A program made the position numbers and the translations under genes. This document shows positions 57,245-64,000 of a DNA stretch of 64,000 nucleotides, piece by piece. Source of the DNA: Silurus meridionalis (taxonomy: Eukaryota; Chordata; Actinopteri; Siluriformes; Siluridae); assembly GCF_014805685.1 (NCBI RefSeq), contig NC_060906.1:10064846-10128845 (forward strand), in the 5' to 3' direction. Position 1 is the first letter of the stretch; each line of letters opens with the position of its first letter. The notes beneath the pieces were generated by a model. That model did no database searches. It saw only the letters and a list, made by a program, of their open reading frames with translations, and was not told the DNA's origin.

Positions 57245-60200
57245 ATATTTCCAAAAGTATTGGGTCACCTGTCCTTTCCTGCTATATGTGGTTTTTTTCC
57301 AAACTACCACAAAGCCTAAGGCACTCAATTGTACAGGACGTTTGCATTCACTTGAACTTGGAAACCCAAAACCTGTTTCAGCAAGGCAATGCCCCTGTGC
57401 ACAAAAAAGATCTGGTTTACATGCCTTGTAGAAGAAGATCTCGAGTGGCCGCCTGCTATGATCTCATCCCTGCTAAAAAACCTTTGGGATGAATTGGACC
57501 CCAGGACTCCTCACCTACATCAGTACCTGCTTTTCGTAATACCCTTGTGGCTGATGAACACAAATATCTATAAGCACACTCCAATATCTAGTGGAACATC
57601 TTCCCAGAAGAGTGAAGGAATTATAAGAGCAAAGTGGGATTAAATGTGGAATGTAATGCTCAAAAATCAGATGCAATACTTATGACTAGGTGACCCAATA
57701 CTTTTGGAAATATAGTGTATATACAAGGGTAAAAATAAGTACTGAACATTTTTCTCAGTAAATATATTTCTTAAGGTGCTATTGACATTATATTTTTACC
57801 AGATGTTGAAAACAAACCTATGCAGTCCACACAAGCAAAAATCAAACCATAGATGTCCATAGATTTATGTGTAATAATGTGAAATGGCACTAGGGAAAGG
57901 TATTAAACACACGATGAAAGGGAGGTGAAAAAAGGCATGGAAAGCCAAGACACCAGCTGAAATCAATTAGTAATTAGAAAGCAATCATGATAGTGCAAAT
58001 TAATATCAGCTGGTTCAGTCCCTGTATGAAGGTGTCTCATTACAAAGGTGTCATACAAGAAACATCTCATGATGGGTAAAAGCAAAGAACTCGCTCAAGA
58101 CCTTCGCAACCTTATTGTTGCTAAACATACTGATGGCTTTGGTTAAAGAAGAATTTCAAAACTTCTGAATCTTTCAGTGAGCACTGTTGTGGCCATAATC
58201 CAGAAGTGGAAAGTACATAATTTCACCATAAACTAGCCATGACCAGGTGCTCCTCGCAAGATTTCTGACAGAGGAGTGAAAAAATATCAGAAGAGTTGTC
58301 CAAGAGCCAAGGACCACTTGTGGAAAGCTTCAGAAAGACCTGGAATTAGCAGGTACAATTGTAAAAAAGAAAAAAGTAATGCAGTCAACCGCCATGGTCT
58401 GTTTGCACCATCATTATGCAAGACTCGTCAAAAAAGCATGTTGAAGCTTTTTTAAAGTTTGCTGCACAACATTTGAACAAACCTGTAAAATACTGGGAGA
58501 ATATAATCTGGGAGAATATAGTCTGGTCAGATGAGACCAAAATTGAACTCTTTGGATGCCATAATACACACCATGTTTCGAGGACAAATAGGACTGAACA
58601 TCAACCCCAAAAACACCAGACCAAAGTTTGGAGTTGGGAACATCATGGTGTGGGGCTGTTTTTTTTAGCATATTTTTAAATATACTGGCAAACTCAATTG
58701 GCAAACTTAATTGAAGGAAGGATGAATGGAAAAAAATGTACCCTGACATTCTTGATAAAAATATCTGCTGCCATCTACCAGGATGATGAAGATGAAACGA
58801 GGGTGAACATTTCAGCAACACAATGATCCCAAACACACAGCCAAGGAAATTCTTAAATGGTTTCTGAGAAACAAAATCAAGCTGCTAGAATGGCCCAGAC
58901 AATCACATGACCTCTAATTGAAAATCTATAGAAAGAACTGAAGATCAGAGTTCATAGGCCCACCTTCAAGATTTGAAGAATGTTTGTGTGGAAGAATGGG
59001 CCAAAATCACACCTGGGAAATGCATGCAGCTAGTTTCTTCATACAGGAGGCGTCTTGAAGCTACCATTATGAACAGAGGCTTTTGTATGTACAGAGGCTT
59101 CAGTAAGTAAATACTTTACCCCTGTGTCATTTCACATTATTACACATAACTTAATTTATGGACATCTATGGTTTGATTTCTTTGTATGTGTGGATTGCAT
59201 GGGTCGTTACCAAAATCTGGTAAACAATGTTATGTGAATAGCACCTTAAGAAATAAATTTACTGAGAAAAATTGTGTTATATATAATAAATTGTGAATAA
59301 TATGAGAACAAATAAATTACACTGACTAACCAATGCACTCATGGCCTTTAGAGTCTGGCCTCTTCTTGGTGTACGCTCTGGGAGTCCATGGCTGGTGTTT
59401 ACAGCTGGGGTCTAAAAAGCGCAATTTCTTAAGATACGCCTTGTACTCTTTTTCCAGTTGCTCAATTTGCTGCTGGAACTCTGCTATCTTCCTTTCTGGG
59501 TAGTGTGACAACTGGGACTGCTACAAGTAAAACAGAGAGACAGATAGATCATGTGATTACTTAAAACAGGGGTCACAAACATTTGTACACCACGGACCAG
59601 TTTCGTTTTAAAAATATTCTCACTCTGGTTAGGTGTGGGTGGTTGTTCATCTACTTATTTACCATTTTATTTACACGAAATCGTCAGATAACATCTCTAT
59701 AAAGAGTGCATACATTTTGAAACTTTTGAGAGATGTTTAAATATGTTAATGATTAACTGATCCAGCCGCAAGTGTCGAAATGGGTTTTCTTAAATCTCAC
59801 CGTATGTAAATTTGGATAGTGACTCTTTAATTAATAATACAGTGTTATACATATATAATTTAACAATGCTCTTACAGCAGAAACTCTTCCATGGCCTGGT
59901 ACTGGGTCACCACCCGGTGGTTTGGGTCGTCTGATTTAATGTGAAATGAAATGTAACGAAATGAAAAAAACTTATCGCTTTTAACATTCACTGAAATATT
60001 ATACTACTTAATGTGAGCAACAATTTTGTAGATTTTGATAAAAACTATTAAATTAAATTATTAATGAAGTACATTTTAACTGTTAATAGTTACAATGATA
60101 TTGGAGAGACTTTCCATAAAAATCTCTAGCTCATATTGTGAGACAGCGCCACGATAAGGCTGGTTAAAAACATTTTTCATTGTTAAATCCTTCTCAGAAA

Positions 60201-63200
60201 ACCTGAGAGAACAAAGAGTCTTTTTTGCATGCAGGTGTCTGGATGCAGAAAAACTTTTGCTGTTCGTGTTTGTGAGCTTTCCACCAAATTACAAACGCAG
60301 TTAATGGGAAAGTGGACAGACTTAATTTTCTATTCCTGTGCAGTGAGTGAGAGCACCGACACCTTACCGCTTCTTTTCCGTGAAGTTGATTCCAAATTAT
60401 GTATTAAAGCGGAATTTTTAGGAATTAAATCAGTGCATGGCACAACCATGGGAGAAGGCATATTTGAAATCTAAAAGTGTAAATGAAATTAAACTGCACT
60501 GGGACAAACTGACAGGACTGATAACAAATGGAGTGCCTGCAATGTGTGGTAAAATGAGTGGATTAGTAGGGAAGATGAGAGAGAAGATGCAGAGAAATAA
60601 TTTATAGACAAGTTGACTGTGCTTCTCTGCATCATTCAGCAGTAAATGCTCAAAGGTTCTCAAAATGCAACAAAGACAGTTCATTTTATAAAAGCCAAAT
60701 GCCTGCACCAGTTTCAGTCTTTTCTTGAGAAGTCACATTCTGAACATGGTGACATGCCCAATCACACTAAGCTAAATTGAGGAAAAGTGCTGAACAGATT
60801 TTTTTTTTGAGTTCTGTAAAGTAATATTTTGGAAAGCAAAAGGGAAGAAAACACCACAGAGCTTCAGGATAAAATGTGGCAATGGGAATCGGCCTTCCTG
60901 TGCAAAATAATGCAGCATCACTCAGTGTGAAACCTTCAGCGTTAGGGATTGGAGCATGATGTGTTCATGGACATGTTTTGGAAGCACATACTTCTTGGTA
61001 TGAAGACAAAACAAAAGCACACACGAGTCGTCTCACTAATGCACACCTTTGTTCTATCCCGAAAATTGCCTCAGCACAGAACCAAACCCCAAGTTATGAT
61101 GGCGTCATCTAAACTCATCTCCATCCTAATTCAGGGACTACCTCTATTCACTTCAAAACAGCAATTTTTCTTAAATGTAAAAAGTAAAATACTACTCAAT
61201 AAAATGTGGTAAAATAAGATTTTCCAGTAAAAAGTAACAACAACAACTACTTCTTCTTTCAGCTGCTTCCGTTAGGAATCGCCACAGCGGATCATCAATC
61301 TTCATACTACTCTGTCCTCTATATCTGCCTCTTGCAAACCAACTACCTGCATGTCTTCCCTCACTACATCCATAAACCTCCTCCTTGGTCTTCTTTTTCA
61401 CCTCCTTCCTGGTGGCTCCCACCACAAATCACTATATCATCCGCAAACATCATAGTCCATGAAGACTTCTGTCTGACCTCGTCAACCTGTCCATCACCAC
61501 TGCAAACAGAAAATGGCTCAGAGCCGATCCTTGATGCAGTCCAACCTCCACCTTAAACCAGTCTGTCGTTCCTACTGCATACTTCACTTCACCTGACCTC
61601 CAATTGAAAATCTATAGAACCGAAGATCAGAGTTCATAGAAGAGGCCCTCCTTCAAGATTTGAAGAATGTTTGTGTGGAAGAATGGGCCAAAAAGCTGAT
61701 GTCTTGAAACTGCCATTACCTTCAACACTTCACTGCTGTTACACTGTCCTGATACATGTCCTGCACCACCCTCACATACTTCTCTGACACACCCTCTGAT
61801 TTCCTCATACAATACCACAACTCCTCTCCCTCCACCCTCTCATACGCTTTCTCTAAATCCACAAACACACAATGCAACACCTTTTGACCTTCTCTATACT
61901 TCTCCATCAACATTCTCAAAGCAAATAATGTGTCTGTGGTGCTCTTCATAGGCATGAAACCATACTGTTGCTCACAGATGGTCACCTCTTCTCTCAGCCT
62001 GGCTTCTACTACTCTTTCCCATAACTTCATGGTGTGACTGATCAACTTAATTCCCCTGTAGTTACTGCAGGTCTGCACATCTCCCTTATTCTTACAGATC
62101 GGTACCAGCACACTCCTTCTCCATTCCTCAGGCATCCTTTTACCTTCCAAAATCTTGTTGAACAACCTGGTTAAAAATTCCACTGCCATCTCTCCTAAAC
62201 ATCCCCATGCTTCTACCGGTATGTTATCTGGTCCTACTGACTTTACACTTTTCATTCTCTTAATAGCTGCTCTCACTTCCTACCTACGAATCCTATCCAC
62301 TTCCTGCTTCACCAACTCACATCATCCAACTTTCTCTCTAATTTTCCTTATTAATCAGCTGCTCCAAACACTTCCTCCATCTTTTCAACACACTCTTCTC
62401 ACTAGTCAACACATTTCCGCCTCCATCCTTTATTGCTCTATCCTTCCCAGCTCAGTCCCTCTGCCTGGCCTAACGGTACAAATACTTTTCTCCTTCCTTA
62501 GTGTCCAACTTTTCATACCGCTCCTCATATGCCTTTTCCTTGGCTTTCGCCACATCCCTCTCACCCGCTGCCACATCTCCTTGTACTCCTGCCTACTTTT
62601 CTCATCTCTCTGTTGATCCCAATTCTGTTTCGCCAACCTCTTTCTCCTTATGCTTTCCTGCACTTCCTCATTCCACCACCACGTCTCTTTGTCTTTCTTT
62701 CTATTTCCAGATGTCACATCAAGTACTTTTCTAGCTGCCTCCCTCATCACTCCTGCAGTAGTTTCCCAATCATCCAACACTTCTTCACCACCACCGAGCC
62801 CCTGTCTGACCTCTTCCCTGAACCTCACACTACAGTCTTCCTCCTTCAGTTTCCACCATCTGATTCTTCTTTCAGTCCTCACTCTCCTCCTTTTCTTCTT
62901 CTTCTTCACCTCCAAAACCATCCTACAGATTAACATCCGATGCTGTTTAGCTACACTGTCCCCTGCCAACACCTTACAGTCTCCAATCTCCTTTAGGTTG
63001 CATCTCCTACATAGAACATAGTCCACCACTATGTGCTGATGTGTATCCATACCTGCAGGTAATATTCAATTTCACTCTTGATGCTCGGTATCCATTTTTT
63101 CACGGCTGCAACAGAATTCAACGTCGCCTAGAGGAACCACAGTAACATTCATTAGAAAGGCATAGTATAAATGGATGATAAGATGAGGAAGTGTGCTTGG

Positions 63201-63486
63201 AGGGATAACTCACAATTTTTGGTCTTGAGCAGTGCACATCTTTAATGCGACCTTCTGGATTTAAAAAAGATTTAGGACAAACCCAGGTCATGTACTGTTT
63301 ATACATTCAGAAGCATTGCATTAAAATCAGTTACATAAAAACACATTAAAAGAAAAAAATATATATACAAACGATTAAACTGAAACGTAAGGAGTGAAAA
63401 GAGGGGTTGTTTGATTTACCCTCTCTTTCTTTTTGAAGCCATAATCGGTTTAATTTCCCAAGCTGTTTCTCTTCGTTCCTAGCCAT
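56777..63486 (-). CDS. Isy1-like conserved protein, five exons, complete
   Basis: Exons on the minus strand: 63420-63486, 63214-63254, 63053-63127, 59331-59520, 56777-57162. All introns are GT-AG and phases fit, giving 252 codons plus stop. The start [16 protein letters not shown] is followed by [23 protein letters not shown] (46-59), a charged coiled coil of about 62-97 ([11 protein letters not shown], then [15 protein letters not shown]), and LDPS...[11 protein letters not shown] (97-115). The MARN-EK-EGR-RP-KW-I-EI pattern resembles the N-terminus of the Isy1 pre-mRNA splicing factor, but this is weak homology and I do not recognise the gene itself. The C-terminal half is serine-rich and probably disordered, with [15 protein letters not shown] near 162-176 and an acidic end [11 protein letters not shown] nuclear role is possible. 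A poly(A) signal AATAAA is at 56681-56686. Confidence 0.85.
57186..57244. repeat. TA then CA microsatellite next to a splice acceptor
   Basis: About 22 TA units and 7 CA units start only 23 bases from the exon 5 boundary (57162) of the Isy1-like gene, on the intron side. They occupy the region where the branch point would be expected. Confidence 0.9.
57245..57720 (+). mobile_element. Internally deleted Tc1-like element
   Basis: Ends ATATTTCCAAAAGTATTGGG (57245) and the inverted CCCAATACTTTTGGAAATAT ending near 57715 bound 475 bp. Inside are decayed transposase words such as TTTGGGATGAATTGGACCCC and ATCTTCCCAGAAGAGTGAAG. The same family is found reversed at 28700-28980. Confidence 0.8.
57722..59275 (+). 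mobile_element. Tc1-like transposon in intron 4
   Basis: Long inverted repeats (about 200 bp) include TTTTCTCAGTAAATATATTT (57749) and AAATAAATTTACTGAGAAAAA (59250), and ATAGATGTCCATAGATTTAT (57850) with GGACATCTATGGTTTGATTT (59160). The outermost right end is truncated. It fills most of intron 4 of the Isy1-like gene. Confidence 0.85.
58075..59110 (+). pseudogene. Tc1 transposase pseudogene in intron 4
   Basis: The DNA follows a Tc1 transposase from ATGGGTAAAAGCAAAGAACT (58073) to AGGCTTTTGTATGTACAGAG, with many stops and shifts. The best frame, 58416-58679, reads [18 protein letters not shown] and [13 protein letters not shown] with the first catalytic Asp. A 16/17-base tandem duplication (GGGAGAATATAATCT/GGGAGAATATAGTCT, 58495-58526) adds residues just before it. 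The DDE triad is not in one frame. Confidence 0.8.
59569..59937. mobile_element. hAT-type MITE in intron 3
   Basis: The left end CAGGGGTCACAAACATTTGT with ACCACGGACCAGTTTCG, and right end GGCCTGGTACTGGGTCACCA then CCCGGTGGTTTGGGTCGTCTG, are the typical ends of Charlie/hAT-like elements. It is about 370 bp with no coding. Confidence 0.7.
60229..61210 (+). pseudogene. hAT transposase remnant in intron 3
   Basis: The frame 60229-60474 reads [20 protein letters not shown] and [20 protein letters not shown]. The following DNA encodes [20 protein letters not shown] and [14 protein letters not shown] in another frame up to a stop at 60605. This ESTD...GTT..G.DIFE...TDGAPAM-type order is that of hAT transposases related to GTF2IRD2-like and ZBED proteins. 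Later parts are badly decayed. No zinc finger or dimerisation domain is readable. Confidence 0.75.
61600..61720 (+). mobile_element. Tc1-derived filler inside the RTE-like LINE
   Basis: CCTCCAATTGAAAATCTATAG, TTCAAGATTTGAAGAATGTT and GTGTGGAAGAATGGGCCAAA match the C-terminal part of the Tc1 at 58911-59060 with a deletion. Neither Tc1 end is present. Confidence 0.75.
61722..62276 (-). pseudogene. RTE-like reverse transcriptase fragment
   Basis: A 184-codon frame with [20 protein letters not shown], then [40 protein letters not shown] and [20 protein letters not shown] covers RT motifs 1-4 (the first catalytic Asp is in VFVDLEKAY). The frame ends at the Tc1-derived insert before the FADD loop, so it is inactive. 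Confidence 0.9.
62430..63050 (-). pseudogene. RTE-like LINE linker region
   Basis: A 206-codon frame reads the end of the endonuclease ([20 protein letters not shown]) and a lysine/arginine-rich linker ([20 protein letters not shown], then [20 protein letters not shown]) upstream of the reverse transcriptase. It is broken from the RT frame by a stop and shift at 62280-62430. Confidence 0.85.
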
Positions 63487-63560
63487 TCCAGTAGTTCTGG
63501 GGTGAAAACTGTGCAATCACGTGACACCCGCAATAACCCATCTACAATGACGTCAGCAAG
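63487..63560 (-). promoter_or_regulatory. Proximal promoter of the Isy1-like gene (E-box and CRE)
   Basis: A palindromic CRE (TGACGTCA, 63548-63555) and an E-box TCACGTGA (63518-63525) lie 32-70 bases above the start codon, in the most C+G-rich part of the area. No TATA box is seen, as expected for a housekeeping-type promoter. Confidence 0.6.
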
Positions 63561-63639
63561 CGTGTCCCATGTGGTGTGACCTTTTCATCATCAGGAGAAA
63601 CTTAAGATACAGATCAAGCTTATAGGAATTTTAATAGTG

Positions 63640-63697
63640 GTTGTTGTTGTTGTTGTTGTCTTTTTTTCTCCTCTTCTTCTTCTTCTTCTTCTTCTTC
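63640..63697. repeat. TTG and CTT trinucleotide runs
   Basis: (TTG)n at about 63641-63660 and (CTT)n at 63671-63697, upstream of the Isy1-like promoter. Confidence 0.85.
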
Positions 63698-63962
63698 TCC
63701 TATTCCTCAAGTACATGGTTGCATTAGCGCCCCCTGTGATTAGATTTAAATTATGAACAGTGTGAATATCGCAATGAGGGTACAAATGTAACCCTCCACT
63801 GCATTAATTGTTAACATTTATTATAATAAAAATAGGTTTTTATTGACGTTACTTATTAATACTTACTAATACTTCATATTTTGTATTGTTAAAATGAAAG
63901 GTATTTGGAAAATTGCTGCCATGTGACAATAATGTGCAAAGGTGGAAAGTGTTTTTTTTTTC

Positions 63963-63963
<1 letters not shown>

Positions 63964-64000
<37 letters not shown>
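63964..64000. repeat. GATA microsatellite, cut by the window end
   Basis: At least nine TAGA/GATA units continue past the last base. Confidence 0.95.

Larger units (their letters stand above)
61235..63048 (-). mobile_element. RTE-like LINE in intron 3, 5' truncated
   Basis: On the minus strand the element runs from about 63048 ([20 protein letters not shown]) to a 3' end whose plus-strand reverse is GGAATCGCCACAGCGGATCA, followed by a GTT-type tail at 61233. That 3' end is typical of a common RTE-like fish LINE. Its 5' end lies within a few bases of the exon 3 donor (63052) of the host gene. A Tc1-derived piece interrupts it at about 61600-61720. Confidence 0.85.

Noticed and set aside
62501..63021. 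Long plus-strand frames rich in Ser, Pro and Phe
   Set aside because: Antisense shadows of the RTE-like LINE linker.
1..64000. CRISPR arrays, bacterial operons or phage genes
   Set aside because: Repeats are microsatellites or transposons; gene structure and repeat content are vertebrate.

Overview
The window is AT-rich teleost nuclear DNA. Three things point to this: dense fish-type transposons (many Tc1/mariner families, hAT, pogo-like, DIRS, L2, Rex1-like and RTE-like elements, tRNA-derived SINEs), vertebrate GT-AG split genes, and long TA, GT and AAT microsatellites. The exact fish lineage cannot be fixed from the sequence. No bacterial gene, operon, CRISPR array or rRNA is present.

Two host genes can be assembled exon by exon, both on the minus strand. 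The first, 46017-47860, is a complete four-exon Fas ligand gene (faslg, 256 codons). It has a TATA box upstream and, about 5 kb beyond its 3' end, a stray copy of its exons 2 and 3 (41757-42070). The second, 56777-63486, is a five-exon gene for a 252-residue protein. I do not recognise it by name, but its N-terminus resembles the Isy1 splicing-factor pattern. Its promoter has an E-box and a CRE, and its two large introns are packed with transposons. A third, spliced but broken, host-like coding remnant (22931-23552, minus) resembles the C-terminus of the multicopy fish SAMD3-like proteins and lies inside a DNA element.

Layout. 1-3136: nothing recognised. 3137-9727: Tc1 split by an L2 LINE, a DIRS remnant, a Tc1 end, then a DD34E Tc1-like element. 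9728-13700: mostly unrecognised sequence, a Tc1/mariner-like relic and a hAT MITE. 13739-15293: a nearly intact DD37E Tc1-like element in a TA microsatellite. 16385-17815: an unusual cluster of tRNA-like modules, part of it a 187-bp tandem array. 17925-19640: copy alpha of an old local repeat. 19745-20735: a LINE 3' end. 20775-26143: a nest of transposons inside transposons. 26300-34974: copy beta of the old repeat, tandemly duplicated almost unchanged, with a further inner duplication. 35478-45230: dispersed duplications, SINEs, Tc1 pieces and a Rex1-like LINE. 46017-48090: faslg. 48620-56700: a Tc1 pseudogene, a half Tc1 and long unrecognised stretches. 56777-63560: the second gene and its promoter.

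The two genes do not form a pathway that can be read from the sequence. The main theme is repeated local duplication plus layered transposon insertion around a death-ligand locus. Two splice sites of the second gene directly abut repeats.
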